The notes under the pieces: generated by a model | Seen by the model: only the letters and a program-made list of their open reading frames with translations | What the model was told of the DNA's origin: nothing | Databases searched by the model: none | Shown: piece by piece, positions 16,085 through 26,824 of the stretch | Numbering within the stretch: the stretch's first letter is position 1 | Layout of the letters: the number at the start of each line of letters is the position of its first letter | Made by a program: the position numbers and the translations under genes | DNA from: Glycomyces sp. L485 | Lineage (GTDB): Bacteria > Actinomycetota > Actinomycetes > Mycobacteriales > Micromonosporaceae | Assembly: GCF_022548875.1 (NCBI RefSeq) | Contig: NZ_JAKZEW010000022.1 | Coordinates: 300 to 33,616 of the forward strand | Length of the DNA: 33,317 nt | Reading direction: 5' to 3'

Positions 16085-16750
16085 GGGAGCGGACAGACGG
16101 CGTATGAGTGTGAAGGTGAGCTCCGCGTCGATCGGGTCGGCGCCGAGCTTGTCGATACCGTCGGCGCGGAGGCCGTCGATGACGACGCCGATGTAGCGGC
16201 GCCAGGCGTCCGGGGCGACCTGGGCGCAAGCGCGCACGATCATGCTGTTGATGCCGAGGACGAACAGGACGATGTCTTCGCCGGTTATGTCATCGCGGAG
16301 CACTCCGGCGCTCTGGGCTTCGGTGATGATCGCCTCGGCGCCGCCGCGGGCCTTCTCGCAGAGCTGGTCGATCCGCCCGGTCTCGACGAATCGCCGAGCG
16401 ATGACGTCGGAGAACTTCGGGTCGGCGGCCTGGTACTCGCACAGCCCCATGACCAGACGTACGAACCGTTCCCAGGGGTCGGGGCTGCGCATCGCGCGCC
16501 GCGTGACCGTCTCGACGCCCAGGGAGACCAGGGAGGGCGCGACGGAGTCGATGAGGTTCCGCCGGTTGCGGAAGTGGTTGTAGAGCGTCGCGGTGCTGAT
16601 GCCGGCGCGTCGGACCACTGCTTCCATCGGCGCATCGATGCCATGTTCCCGGAACACCTCGATCGCGGCCTGCCTGATCTTCTCCCCGTTGCGTCGCGCG
16701 TCCGATCGCAAGACCTGATCGTGCTCGGGTTTCGGTTCCTTACCGGCCAT
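16070..16750 (-). CDS. TetR-family transcriptional regulator
   Basis: The 226-residue product has an N-terminal TetR HTH: GEKIRQAAIEVFREHGIDAP, then MEAVVRRAGISTATLYNHFRNRRNLI (about residues 25-65). It has a divergent ligand-binding domain. ATG 16750 has GGGGA 7 bases upstream; a TTG four codons earlier overlaps that site. It sits between the end of the hut operon and the CHAD gene, all on the minus strand, with its own promoter. The target is not evident: it could regulate itself, the CHAD gene or something distant. I see no sign that it controls hut. Confidence 0.88.
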   Translation of the reverse strand: MAGKEPKPEHDQVLRSDARRNGEKIRQAAIEVFREHGIDAPMEAVVRRAGISTATLYNHFRNRRNLIDSVAPSLVSLGVETVTRRAMRSPDPWERFVRLVMGLCEYQAADPKFSDVIARRFVETGRIDQLCEKARGGAEAIITEAQSAGVLRDDITGEDIVLFVLGINSMIVRACAQVAPDAWRRYIGVVIDGLRADGIDKLGADPIDAELTFTLIRRLSAPRSVV

Positions 16751-16798
16751 TTCGGTCCCCAACCGTTTTCAGGAGCATCGTGCTGCAAAGTGGGGCTC

Positions 16799-16826
16799 AT
16801 ATTACGCTATCTATTTGAAACTTCAA
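16799..16826 (-). promoter_or_regulatory. TetR gene promoter with overlapping operator
   Basis: On the minus strand TTGAAG (16826-16821) and TAATAT (16804-16799) are 16 bases apart. The predicted start is about 40 bases before the ATG. An inverted repeat, TTGAA-AC-TTCAA (16815-16826), covers the -35 element and is the likely autoregulatory operator. The whole stretch is strikingly AT-rich for this genome. Confidence 0.5.
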
Positions 16827-16861
16827 TATATGTGAATGTGCGGCGACGGGACGGGCCCCGA

Positions 16862-18400
16862 TCAGCGGAGCGGGCCGACGGCGCCTTCGATGTCGGCCCG
16901 CAGTGCCGTGCCCGAGACCAGCTGCTTCACCTGCTCCAGCACCGGGGCGAGGAACTGGTCGGGCCCGGGCTTGTCGGCGATGCGCTCGACCGCGGCGATC
17001 GCGACTCTCGCGGTCGGAGACGGGGCCATCGGCTCGCGCAGTTGGAGCGCGCGCACCGCGCTCAGCAGTTCCACCCCGAGCACGCTGCCGAGGTTGTCGA
17101 GGACCTCGCGAAGTTTGCAGCCCGCCGACCAGCCCATCGACACATGGTCCTCCTGCATGCCGGAGGTGGGCACCGAGTCGACCGACGCGGGCTGCGCGAG
17201 GCGCCGGTTCTCCGCGACGATGCCCGCGGCCGTGTACTGGGCGATCATGAGGCCCGAGTTCACCCCTGCGTCGGGGCTGAGGAACGCCGGCAGGCCGCGT
17301 GAGCGCGTCACGTCGAGCAGCCGGTCCACGCGGCGCTCAGCGATCGAACCGACGTCGGCGGCGGCGATCGCAAGGAAATCGGAGGCGTAGCCCAGCGGCG
17401 CGCCGTGGAAGTTGCCGGTCGACTCGACCCGTCCGTCGAGCAGCACCACCGGGTTGTCCACGACCGACACCAGCTCACGGTCGGCGACCGTCGACGCGAA
17501 GGCGAGCACGTCCCGGGCGGCCCCGGCGACCTGCGGGGCGCAGCGCATCGAGTAGGCGTCCTGCACGGCGTGGAGCAGGTCGGAGCGGTGGGAGTCCATG
17601 ATCTCGGAGTCCTGCAGGAGCCGGTGGATGTTGGCGGCGCTCGCACCTTGGCCTGGGTGGGGGCGGATCTCGTGCAGCTCGGCCGCGAACGGGCGGTCCG
17701 AACCGAGCATCGCCTCGATCGCCAGCGCGGCGGTCACGTCGGCCATGGTGAGCAGGTGGCGGGCATCGGCGATCGCCAGAAGCAGCATCCCGAGCATGCC
17801 GTCGGTGCCGTTGATGAGCGACAGGCCTTCTTTGGAGGACAGCTCGATCGGCGCCAGGCCGGCCCGTTCGAGGGCCGGTCCCGCGTCGGCCCGGGCACCG
17901 TCGGCGCCGAGGACCCGGCCTTCACCGAGAAGCACCATCGCGCAGTGCGCCAGCGGCGCCAGGTCTCCCGATGCGCCGAGCGAGCCGAATCTCGGCACCC
18001 ACGGGGTGATGTCGGCGTTCAGCAGTCCCGCCAGCGCGGCCGCGACCTCGGGCCGCACACCGGAGCGACCCATCGCGATCGATCGCAGGCGCAGCAGCAT
18101 CATGGCGCGCACGACCTCCTTCGGCATCGGCTCGCCGATGCCCGCCGCGTGCGAGCGGATGAGCGCGTGCTGGAGCTCGGCTCTGCGCTCGGGGGCGATG
18201 AAGGTGCTCGCAAGCGCGCCGAATCCGGTGGAGACGCCGTAGACGGGGCGGCCGTCGCGTTCGATGCCGTCGACGATGGCGCGACTGCGCCGCATCGCCT
18301 CGACGGCGTCGTCGTCTATGACGACCTCAGCGCCGGTCCTGGCGACGGCGACGACGCCGGCGGGTCCGACACCGGTCGATGTTATGTGGACGGTGGTCAT
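16862..18400 (-). CDS. hutH: Histidine ammonia-lyase
   Basis: HutH deaminates L-histidine to trans-urocanate, the first step of histidine degradation. The 512-residue product contains the MIO cofactor triad Ala143-Ser144-Gly145 in GSLGASGDLAPLAH, the YGVSTGFG motif with catalytic Tyr54, and NGTDGMLGM. It starts at ATG 18400, one base after the hutI stop, with TGGAG upstream. It is the last gene of the operon although it acts first in the pathway. Length is normal (about 510). Confidence 0.97.
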   Translation of the reverse strand: MTTVHITSTGVGPAGVVAVARTGAEVVIDDDAVEAMRRSRAIVDGIERDGRPVYGVSTGFGALASTFIAPERRAELQHALIRSHAAGIGEPMPKEVVRAMMLLRLRSIAMGRSGVRPEVAAALAGLLNADITPWVPRFGSLGASGDLAPLAHCAMVLLGEGRVLGADGARADAGPALERAGLAPIELSSKEGLSLINGTDGMLGMLLLAIADARHLLTMADVTAALAIEAMLGSDRPFAAELHEIRPHPGQGASAANIHRLLQDSEIMDSHRSDLLHAVQDAYSMRCAPQVAGAARDVLAFASTVADRELVSVVDNPVVLLDGRVESTGNFHGAPLGYASDFLAIAAADVGSIAERRVDRLLDVTRSRGLPAFLSPDAGVNSGLMIAQYTAAGIVAENRRLAQPASVDSVPTSGMQEDHVSMGWSAGCKLREVLDNLGSVLGVELLSAVRALQLREPMAPSPTARVAIAAVERIADKPGPDQFLAPVLEQVKQLVSGTALRADIEGAVGPLR

Positions 18401-18401
18401 G

Positions 18402-19556
18402 TCATGGCTCCAGATGCGCGATGGTGCCGCCGAGTACGACGGCTTTGACCAGGGGCGTGCCGGGCCGGTAGGCCAGATGCACGTGGGAGGGCGCGGCGAG
18501 GACCACCACGTCGGCGCGGGCGCCGAGTGCGATGCGCCCGATGTCGCCGCGGTGCAGGGCTTTCGACCCTCCGAGGGTGGCGGCGGTGACGGCTTCGGCG
18601 GGGGTCATGCCCATCTCCCGGACGGCGAGGGCGATGCAGAAGGCCATGCTGCTGGTGAAGGAGGAGCCCGGATTGCAGTCGGTGGCGAGCGCGACGGTCG
18701 CCCCGGCTCGGATGAGCCGGCGCGCGTCCGGGTAGGGCGACTTCGTCGAGAACTCGGCGCCTGGCAGGAGGGTCGCGACCGTCTCGCCGCCAGCCAGTGC
18801 CTGGACATCGCTGTCCGACAGGTGGGTGCAGTGGTCGGCCGAGGCCGCCCCGAGTTCCACCGCCAGCTGCACGCCCGGTCCTTCGGTGAGCTGATTGGCG
18901 TGGACGCGCGGCGCGAGCCCGGCTTTGATTCCGGCGGTGAGGACCTCGCGGGCTTGGTCGCCGTCGAAGGCGCCGCGCTCGCAGAACACGTCGACCCATC
19001 TGGCGTGCGGGGCGCAGGCGGTGAGCATCTCGCCGCACACGAGCTCGACGTACGCGTCGGCGTCGGCGGCGGCCGGGACCGTGTGGGCGCCGAGGAAGGT
19101 CGTCTCGGTGGTGAGTTCGCGGGCGATGCGCAGTTGCCGCTCCTCATCGGCGACGGTGAGCCCGTAGCCCGACTTTATCTCCACTGTGGTCGTTCCCTGG
19201 CGGAGCATCTCGGTTGCGAGTCGCGCGCAGGTGGCGCGCAGTTCGTCGTCGCCGGCGCGGCGGGTGGCGGCGACGGTGGTGCGTATGCCGCCGCCGGTAT
19301 AGGACTCGCCGCTCATGCGGGCGGCGAACTCGGCGGCGCGGTCGCCGCCGAAGACGATGTGGGAGTGGCTGTCGACGAACCCGGGGATGACGGCCCCGCC
19401 CGCGGCGTCGAGGCGTTGGTCGGCGACGGGCGCGTCGGCTCTGGCGCCGATCCAGGCGACGGCGCCGCCGTCGACGACGAGGGCGGCGTCGTTGCGGATG
19501 CCGTGTTCTTCGGTGGCGGTGAACAACTCACCGATGTTGTCGATCAAGAGACTCAT
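18402..19556 (-). CDS. hutI: Imidazolonepropionase
   Basis: HutI hydrolyses 4-imidazolone-5-propionate to N-formimino-L-glutamate, the third step. The 384-residue product is an amidohydrolase-fold metalloenzyme with [16 protein letters not shown] (metal-binding HxH), [13 protein letters not shown], and later ATDCNPGSS. It begins at ATG 19556, overlapping the hutF stop as ATGA, with GGAGG 8 bases upstream. The hutH start is one base past its stop. Confidence 0.96.
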   Translation of the reverse strand: MSLLIDNIGELFTATEEHGIRNDAALVVDGGAVAWIGARADAPVADQRLDAAGGAVIPGFVDSHSHIVFGGDRAAEFAARMSGESYTGGGIRTTVAATRRAGDDELRATCARLATEMLRQGTTTVEIKSGYGLTVADEERQLRIARELTTETTFLGAHTVPAAADADAYVELVCGEMLTACAPHARWVDVFCERGAFDGDQAREVLTAGIKAGLAPRVHANQLTEGPGVQLAVELGAASADHCTHLSDSDVQALAGGETVATLLPGAEFSTKSPYPDARRLIRAGATVALATDCNPGSSFTSSMAFCIALAVREMGMTPAEAVTAATLGGSKALHRGDIGRIALGARADVVVLAAPSHVHLAYRPGTPLVKAVVLGGTIAHLEP

Positions 19557-20848
19557 GCCCACGCCTCCTCGATCGCTTCGGCCAGTTCGGCGGCGGCGTC
19601 GATCGCGGTGTGGCGGCCCTCGGCGACGATGCGGCGGCCGCCGGAGACGACGTCGGTGATGTCGGCGGCGGTGGCGGCGTACAGGATTCCGGAGGGCGCG
19701 CATCCTGCGGTGCGGGGCGTATCGAGCGCGACGGTGACGAGGTCGGCTCGCCGGCCCGGGGCGATGCGTCCGGCGTCGTTCCAGCCGAGGCTGTCGTGGC
19801 CGGTGGCGGCGGCCAACAGTTCGGCGCTCGTGAAGCGGCCGCGCTGGCCGGAGACGAGCCGTTCGTGCATCTCAAGGGCGCGGGCCTCCTCGAACATGTC
19901 GATGACGGCGTTCGCGTCGGTGCCGAGCGACAGCGGTATGCCGGACTCGGCCATGGCGTAGGCCGGGCCGATGCCGTCGGCGAGGTCCCGTTCGGTGGTC
20001 GGGCACAGGCATACGGTCGTCCCGGACCGGCGCAGCAGTTCGAGGTCGTTGTTGGTCGGGTGGGTGGCGTGGACGGCGGTCGTGCCGGGGCCGAGCAGGC
20101 CGCAGTCTTCGAGCAGCTGCGTCGGGCTGCATCCGTGCTCGGCGCGGCATGCCTCGTTCTCGGCGCGCTGCTCGGAGACGTGGACGTGGACTGGCCGGCC
20201 CTCGGTGGATCCGGCGAGGGCCTCGATCGCGGCGTCGGGAACCGCGCGGACCGAGTGGACGGCCGTGCCGGTCAGGCCGAGTGCGCCGGTCGCGATCTTG
20301 TCGACGCGGTTCATCCACGCTTCGAGGCTGCCGTCGCCGAAGCGCCGCTGCGGTCCTTCGAGCGGTTCGCCGAAGCCTCCGGAGAGGTAGAGCGTGTCGA
20401 GCAGTGTGATGCGGATTCCCGCATCGGCCGCGGCGGCGATGAGCGCGTGGCCCATCGCGTTCGGGTCGTCGTACGGGCGGCCGCCCGGGGCGTGGTGAAC
20501 GTAGTGGAACTCCCCCACGCACGTGATCCCGGCGAGGGCCATCTCGGCGTAGACGCCCCTGGCGAGCCGGTAGTACGAGTCGGGGTCGAGGCGTTCGGCC
20601 AGGGCGTACATGCCCTTTCTCCAGTTCCAGAAGTTGCCGCTCTCATCGTGGGTGCGCCCGCGCAGCGCGCGGTGGAAGGCGTGCGAGTGGGCATCGGCCA
20701 GGCCCGGGATGGTCAGGCCCCGCAGGACCGTGCCGCGGCGTGCGGCTCCGGCGGTGACCGAGCGGATGCGGTCCCCGTCGACCTCGACCGCGACCGCCTC
20801 GGCCGGACCCGAATCGAGCCAGGCACGCTCGGCCCAGTAGGTCAGCAC
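19553..20848 (-). CDS. hutF: Formimidoylglutamate deiminase
   Basis: HutF converts N-formimino-L-glutamate to N-formyl-L-glutamate and ammonia, defining the five-step route of histidine degradation. The 431-residue product is an amidohydrolase-superfamily protein with [42 protein letters not shown] and [16 protein letters not shown] chose GTG 20848 because GGGAG lies 6 bases upstream; longer readings run into the previous gene. It overlaps the M20 gene by 7 bases and hutI by 4, so the three are coupled. Confidence 0.94.
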   Translation of the reverse strand: MLTYWAERAWLDSGPAEAVAVEVDGDRIRSVTAGAARRGTVLRGLTIPGLADAHSHAFHRALRGRTHDESGNFWNWRKGMYALAERLDPDSYYRLARGVYAEMALAGITCVGEFHYVHHAPGGRPYDDPNAMGHALIAAAADAGIRITLLDTLYLSGGFGEPLEGPQRRFGDGSLEAWMNRVDKIATGALGLTGTAVHSVRAVPDAAIEALAGSTEGRPVHVHVSEQRAENEACRAEHGCSPTQLLEDCGLLGPGTTAVHATHPTNNDLELLRRSGTTVCLCPTTERDLADGIGPAYAMAESGIPLSLGTDANAVIDMFEEARALEMHERLVSGQRGRFTSAELLAAATGHDSLGWNDAGRIAPGRRADLVTVALDTPRTAGCAPSGILYAATAADITDVVSGGRRIVAEGRHTAIDAAAELAEAIEEAWA

Positions 20849-22047
20849 GCCAGCTCCCGCAGTACGGCCGCGAGCGCGTCGACGCCGGCGGCGCAGTCTT
20901 CGTCGTCGGCCGTCTCCGAGGGGGCGTGCGAGATGCCGGTGCGGTTGCGCACGAACAGCATCGCGGTCGGCACGTGCGCGGAGACGACGCCCGCGTCGTG
21001 GCCGGCGCCGGTCGGCAGTACCGGGACGCCTCCCAGCAGCGACGCGATCCGGTCGCGCAGCGCGGCGTCGAACTCGACCACGGGCGTCTCGGATTCGGCC
21101 CGCGATCCCACCTGGGTGCCGTCGCGCCCGGCCCGTTCGGACACCTTGGACTCGATTCCTTCGAGTATCGCGTTGAGCACCGCCTCGTCGGGGGCGCGGG
21201 CGTCCAGCCAGGCGTGGACCTTCCCGGCGATCACGTTGGCGGCCCCCGGATCGGACTCGATGCGACCGACCGTGGCGACGCCTCCGGCGAGCCGCGCTTC
21301 CTTGCGGGCGGCGAGGATCATGAACGCCGCGGTCAGCATCGGGTCGGACCGGTCGGGAAGTCGCGTCGTACCCGCGTGGTTGGCCTCGCCGGTGAACGTG
21401 AACCGCCAGCGTCCGTGCGGCCAGATCGCAGTGGCTACGCCGACGGGCGCGTCCTCGGCGTCGAGGGCGCGGCCCTGCTCGATGTGGAGTTCGACGAACA
21501 CGCCGATCTGGCGGAGGCGCTCGGGGTCGGGGCCGAGGACGCTCGGGTCGGCGTTCAAGGAGTCCATGGCCTCGGCGAGCGTGACGCCGTCCGAATCGGT
21601 GAGGTCGCGGGCCCGGTCCGCGTCGAGCGCGCCGGTCATGAGGCGGGTGCCGACGCACGGGACACCGAACCGTCCACCCTCCTCTTCGGAGAACGCGACG
21701 ATGCCGATGGGGTGGCGCCGTTTCGCGCCGCTCGCGCGCAGCTCGTCGACGGCGAGGAACGCCGAGACGATGCCGAGAGGGCCGTCGTAGGCGCCGCCGT
21801 GCGGGACCGAGTCGAAGTGGCTGCCGGTCAGCACCGCGTCACCGGCGTGGCGGTCGCCCCACCAGGCGTAGAGGTTACCGTTCCGGTCGGTCTCGACCTC
21901 CAGGTTCCGTTTCTCGGCCTGGGCTCGGAACCAGTTGCGGCACTCCAGGTCGGTCTCGGTCCATGAGTAGCGCAGATACCCGCCCTCCGGGGACCGCCCG
22001 ATCGGTTCGAAATCGCCCCACAGCTCCCTGAACCCGGCGGCGTCCAT
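20842..22047 (-). CDS. M20-family amidohydrolase (allantoate amidohydrolase-like), candidate formylglutamate deformylase
   Basis: The 401-residue product is an M20 metallohydrolase of the allantoate/N-carbamoyl-amino-acid amidohydrolase type. Metal ligands are visible in GSHFDSVPHGGAYDG, SEEEGGRFG, VELHIEQG, TGAGHDAG and ISHAPSE. GAGGAGGG upstream supports ATG 22047. It lies 18 bases after hutU and overlaps hutF by 7 bases. The pathway needs N-formylglutamate to be cleaved to glutamate and formate, and there is no HutG-type gene here, so this enzyme probably does that. The same arrangement occurs in other actinomycetes. The substrate is inference; the family assignment is firm. Confidence 0.85.
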   Translation of the reverse strand: MDAAGFRELWGDFEPIGRSPEGGYLRYSWTETDLECRNWFRAQAEKRNLEVETDRNGNLYAWWGDRHAGDAVLTGSHFDSVPHGGAYDGPLGIVSAFLAVDELRASGAKRRHPIGIVAFSEEEGGRFGVPCVGTRLMTGALDADRARDLTDSDGVTLAEAMDSLNADPSVLGPDPERLRQIGVFVELHIEQGRALDAEDAPVGVATAIWPHGRWRFTFTGEANHAGTTRLPDRSDPMLTAAFMILAARKEARLAGGVATVGRIESDPGAANVIAGKVHAWLDARAPDEAVLNAILEGIESKVSERAGRDGTQVGSRAESETPVVEFDAALRDRIASLLGGVPVLPTGAGHDAGVVSAHVPTAMLFVRNRTGISHAPSETADDEDCAAGVDALAAVLRELAC

Positions 22048-22065
22048 CGCTTCCCTCCTCGGTGC

Positions 22066-23703
22066 TCACGCTTCTTTGGACGGGATCCTGATCCCGTGGT
22101 CCTCGGCTACCCGATCGGCCGCCTCGTATCCGGCGTCGACGTGGCGGATGACGCCCGTCGCCGGGTCGTTGGACAGGACCCGAGCGAGCTTCTCGGCGGC
22201 GAGCGGTGTGCCGTCGGCGACGCTGACCTGTCCGGCGTGCAGAGACCGCCCCATGCCGACGCCGCCGCCGTGGTGGATGCTCACCCAGCTGGCGCCCGAG
22301 GCGGTGTTGACCATGGCGTTGAGCAGCGGCCAGTCGGCGATCGCGTCGGAGCCGTCCTTCATGGCCTCGGTCTCGCGGTAGGGGCTGGCGACCGAACCGC
22401 AGTCGAGGTGGTCGCGGCCGATGACTACGGGCGCCTTGAGGGTCCCGTCGGCGACCATCTCGTTGAACCGTGCCCCCGCCCGGTCCCTTTCGCCGTGGCC
22501 GAGCCAGCAGATACGGGCCGGCAGGCCCTGGAAGGCGACGCGTTCGCGGGCGAGGGAGATCCAGCGCGCCAGCGACCGGTTCTCGGGGAACAGGTCGAGC
22601 ACCGCCTCGTCGGTGCGGGCGATGTCGGCGGGGTCGCCCGAGAGCGCGGCCCACCGGAAGGGGCCCTTGCCCTCGCAGAACAGGGGCCGGATGTAGGCGG
22701 GGACGAATCCGGGGAAGGCGAAGGCGCGTTCGAAGCCGCCGGCGAGGGCCTCGCCGCGGATCGAGTTGCCGTAGTCGAAGACCTCGACGCCGGCGTCGAG
22801 GAAGCCGACCATGGCCTCGACATGCTTGGCCATCGAAGCGCGGGCGCCTTCGGTGAACGAGTCGGGGTTCTCTCGGGCGAGCGCGGGCGCGTCGCGGTAG
22901 TCGATTCCCTCGGGGATGTAGGCGAGCGGGTCGTGCGCAGAGGTCTGGTCGGTGACGATGTCGACCTCGACGTCGCGGGCGAGGAACTCGGGGACGAGCG
23001 TGGCGGCGTTGCCGACCAGGCCGATCGAGGCCGCCTCGCCGGCACGCTTCGCGGCCAGCGCCGTTTTTATCGCTTGATCGATATCCTCGGCGATCGTGTC
23101 GAGGTAGCGCTGCTCGACTCTGCGACGCAGCTTGTCGGGGTCGACGTCGATGATGAGGCAGACGCCGTCGTTCATGGTGACGGCGAGCGGTTGGGCCCCG
23201 CCCATCCCGCCGCAGCCGGCCGTGAGCGTCAGCGTGCCCCGCAGGGACCCCCCGAAGCGCTTCGCGGCGACCGCGGCGAACGTCTCGTAGGTGCCCTGAA
23301 GGATCCCCTGGGTGCCGATGTAGATCCACGAACCGGCCGTCATCTGGCCGTACATGGTCAGCCCGGCCGCTTCGAGACGCCGGAACTCGGGCCAGTCGGC
23401 CCAGTCGCCGACGAGGTTCGAGTTCGCCAGCAGCACGCGCGGCGCCCACTCGTGGGTGCGCATGACGCCGACCGCGCGGCCGGACTGGACGAGCATCGTC
23501 TCATCCGCCTCGAGGGTCCCGAGCGTCCGCAGGATCGTCTCCAGGTCGTCGCGGCTCCGCGCGGCCTTCCCGGTGCCGCCGTAGACGACAAGGTCGTCGG
23601 GCCTCTCGGCCACCTCCGGGTCGAGGTTGTTCTGAAGCATCCGCCAGGCCGCCTCGGCCTGCCAGTTCTTGCAGTGCAGGCTTGTGCCGTGTGGTGCGCG
23701 CAT
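22066..23703 (-). CDS. hutU: Urocanate hydratase
   Basis: HutU uses tightly bound NAD+ to hydrate urocanate to imidazolone propionate, the second step. The 545-residue product begins [20 protein letters not shown] and includes [31 protein letters not shown], and the catalytic-cysteine motif [17 protein letters not shown], then [17 protein letters not shown]. The ATG at 23703 has an AAGGCGG run upstream. It is the first gene of the hut operon; the 90-base gap after hppD would have to hold the operon promoter, which I could not identify clearly. Confidence 0.97.
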   Translation of the reverse strand: MRAPHGTSLHCKNWQAEAAWRMLQNNLDPEVAERPDDLVVYGGTGKAARSRDDLETILRTLGTLEADETMLVQSGRAVGVMRTHEWAPRVLLANSNLVGDWADWPEFRRLEAAGLTMYGQMTAGSWIYIGTQGILQGTYETFAAVAAKRFGGSLRGTLTLTAGCGGMGGAQPLAVTMNDGVCLIIDVDPDKLRRRVEQRYLDTIAEDIDQAIKTALAAKRAGEAASIGLVGNAATLVPEFLARDVEVDIVTDQTSAHDPLAYIPEGIDYRDAPALARENPDSFTEGARASMAKHVEAMVGFLDAGVEVFDYGNSIRGEALAGGFERAFAFPGFVPAYIRPLFCEGKGPFRWAALSGDPADIARTDEAVLDLFPENRSLARWISLARERVAFQGLPARICWLGHGERDRAGARFNEMVADGTLKAPVVIGRDHLDCGSVASPYRETEAMKDGSDAIADWPLLNAMVNTASGASWVSIHHGGGVGMGRSLHAGQVSVADGTPLAAEKLARVLSNDPATGVIRHVDAGYEAADRVAEDHGIRIPSKEA

Positions 23704-23774
23704 TCGGACCGCCTTCGTTCTCGTCGCCAGTCTTGCAGATTTCCCGGCGGCCTCCGGGCAACACCTGCTTTCGT

Positions 23775-25109
<1,335 letters not shown>

Positions 25110-25613
25110 ATGACCAGCGATTCACCGATCGACGCGCTCGACGCCCGACTCATCGCCCTGCTGGAGGACGAACCTCGCATCGGGGTCCTCGAATGCTCGC
25201 GCCGACTCGGCGTCGCGCGCGGAACGGTGCAGGCGCGCATGGACAAGCTCGCCGCACGCGGCGTCATCCGCGGTTTCGGGCCGCGCCTCGACCCGGCGGC
25301 GCTGGGCTATCCGGTGATGGCGTTCGTGACCTTGGAGCTGCGCCAGGCCATCGGCCACGACGCGGTCGCCAGGGAGCTCACGGGCGTGCCCGAGGTGCTG
25401 GAGGCGCATACGGTCTCGGGGACCGGCGACCTGCTGTGCCGGATCGTCGCACGCACGAACGCCGAGCTCCAGGGCGTGATCGATAGGGTCTTGGCGTGCG
25501 AGGGCGTGATGCGGGCGTCCACGGTGATCGCCCTGGCCGAGCAGATACCTCACCGGACGCTCCCGCTGGTGGCGGAGGCGGCGGACCTCCAGTCAAAATC
25601 CTATAGGATATAG
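25110..25613 (+). CDS. Lrp/AsnC-family transcriptional regulator
   Basis: The 167-residue product has an N-terminal HTH (DALDARLIALLEDEPRIGVLE, then CSRRLGVARGTVQARMDKLAARGVI) and a C-terminal RAM-type ligand domain (LGYPVMAFVTLELRQ, EVLEAHTVSGTGDLLCRIVART). It is divergent from hppD and convergent with fahA, which makes it the likely regulator of tyrosine catabolism, perhaps sensing an aromatic amino acid or an intermediate. I chose ATG 25110 because the -10 element sits 7 bases upstream; GTG 25092 in the same frame would lie upstream of that element. Its last four codons form part of a terminator stem. Confidence 0.9.
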   Translation: MTSDSPIDALDARLIALLEDEPRIGVLECSRRLGVARGTVQARMDKLAARGVIRGFGPRLDPAALGYPVMAFVTLELRQAIGHDAVARELTGVPEVLEAHTVSGTGDLLCRIVARTNAELQGVIDRVLACEGVMRASTVIALAEQIPHRTLPLVAEAADLQSKSYRI

Positions 25614-25630
25614 GAAATATTCTATAGGAT
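25598..25630. terminator. AT-rich bidirectional terminator containing two stop codons
   Basis: ATCCTATAGGATAT (25598-25611) pairs with 25617-25630 over 14 positions, with one G-T wobble, around the loop AGGAA. The first nine bases also overlap a perfect 12-base palindrome. The Lrp TAG (25611-25613) begins in the left arm and the fahA TAG (complement of 25622-25624) is in the right arm. Only 8 bases separate the two coding regions. Confidence 0.7.
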
Positions 25631-26824
25631 CGAGCCGGTGACCTCTCCCAGGCCGACTACCTCGCCGTTCGCGCCCGGTGCGGTGGCGGTGATCGTGACG
25701 GTGTCGCCGTCTTCGAGGAACGTGTGGGCCGCGCCGTCACCGAGTTCGAGCGGCTCGGTCCCTCCCCAGGTGAGTTCCTGGAAGCTCCCCCACTGGCGCT
25801 TCTCCGGGCCCGAGACGGTGCCGGAGGCGAACAGGTCGCCGGTTCGCAGGCCGGCGCCGTTCACGGTCATGTGCGCGAGCTGCTGGGCGGGCGTCCAGTA
25901 CATCCCGGCGAACGGCGGCTTGGACAGCTCGATGCCGTTGAGCGACACCGACATCGTAATGTCGTAGGAGAACCGCTCGGATTCCTTCAGGTACTCCAGC
26001 GGTGCCGGGTCCTGCTCCGGCGCGGCGGTCTTGGCCCAGGCCAGTGCCTCCAGCGGCGTCACCCAATGACTGATCGAGGTCGCGAACGACTTGCCGAGGA
26101 ACGGGCCGAGCGGCTGGTACTCCCAGGCCTGGATGTCGCGAGCCGACCAGTCGTTGACCAGGACCGCCCCGAAGACGTGGTCGGCGAAGTCGTCCGGACC
26201 GACCGCGGTCCCCAGCTCCGTCGGGACGCCGACGACGAAACCGATCTCGGCCTCGATGTCGAGCCTGCGGCTCGGGCCGACCTCGATCTCGCCGTCCGCC
26301 CTCTTGTACTGCCCTGCGGGCCTGGTGATCGGCGTTCCGGAGGCGACGACCGTCCCCGCCCGCCCGTGGTAGCCGACCGGCAGCCGCTTCCAGTTGGGCA
26401 GCAGCGGTTCACTGCCTGGCCTGAACATCTTCCCGAGATTGGAGGCGTGGTGCTCCGAGGCGTAGAAGTCGACGAAGTCGGCGACGGCGAACGGCAGGTG
26501 CATCCGCACCTTGTCGACCGGGACGAGCAGGTGCCGATACCGGTCGCGGTAGACGTCGTCGATGAGCAGCTCGATGAGCTGGAGGCGCACCGTCCGCCAC
26601 GCCGGCGGGCCGGCGGCCATGAACTCGCCCAGGTCGGGAGCGTGGAACACGGGGCGGATCCACGGCAGGAAGAACGGCCCGGCCGCCAGGCCCCGCAGGT
26701 CCAGCACGAAGTCGCCGATGCGGACGCCGAGTCGCGGATGCGGGTCCTTCCTGGTCGAGAAGACCCCGTAGGGCAGATGGTGTACGCCGTACGGGCTGCC
26801 GCCCGCGCCTTCGACCCAGCTCAC
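25622..26824 (-). CDS. fahA: Fumarylacetoacetase
   Basis: FahA hydrolyses fumarylacetoacetate to fumarate and acetoacetate, the last step of the homogentisate pathway. The 400-residue product has YGVFSTRKDPHPRLGVRIGD near the start, FVDFYASEHHASNLGKMFRP with the metal Asp and catalytic His, LDIEAEIGFVVGVP, VLVNDWSARDIQAWEYQPLGPF, and SGTVSGPEKRQWGSF. GTG 26824 overlaps the stop of the upstream gene as GTGA, so translation of the two is coupled. Length is close to the usual 400-420. Confidence 0.95.
   Translation of the reverse strand: MSWVEGAGGSPYGVHHLPYGVFSTRKDPHPRLGVRIGDFVLDLRGLAAGPFFLPWIRPVFHAPDLGEFMAAGPPAWRTVRLQLIELLIDDVYRDRYRHLLVPVDKVRMHLPFAVADFVDFYASEHHASNLGKMFRPGSEPLLPNWKRLPVGYHGRAGTVVASGTPITRPAGQYKRADGEIEVGPSRRLDIEAEIGFVVGVPTELGTAVGPDDFADHVFGAVLVNDWSARDIQAWEYQPLGPFLGKSFATSISHWVTPLEALAWAKTAAPEQDPAPLEYLKESERFSYDITMSVSLNGIELSKPPFAGMYWTPAQQLAHMTVNGAGLRTGDLFASGTVSGPEKRQWGSFQELTWGGTEPLELGDGAAHTFLEDGDTVTITATAPGANGEVVGLGEVTGSIL

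Noticed and set aside
16070-16750. TetR gene as regulator of the hut operon
   Set aside because: It lies downstream of hutH, has its own promoter and operator, and no similar palindrome is evident upstream of hutU.
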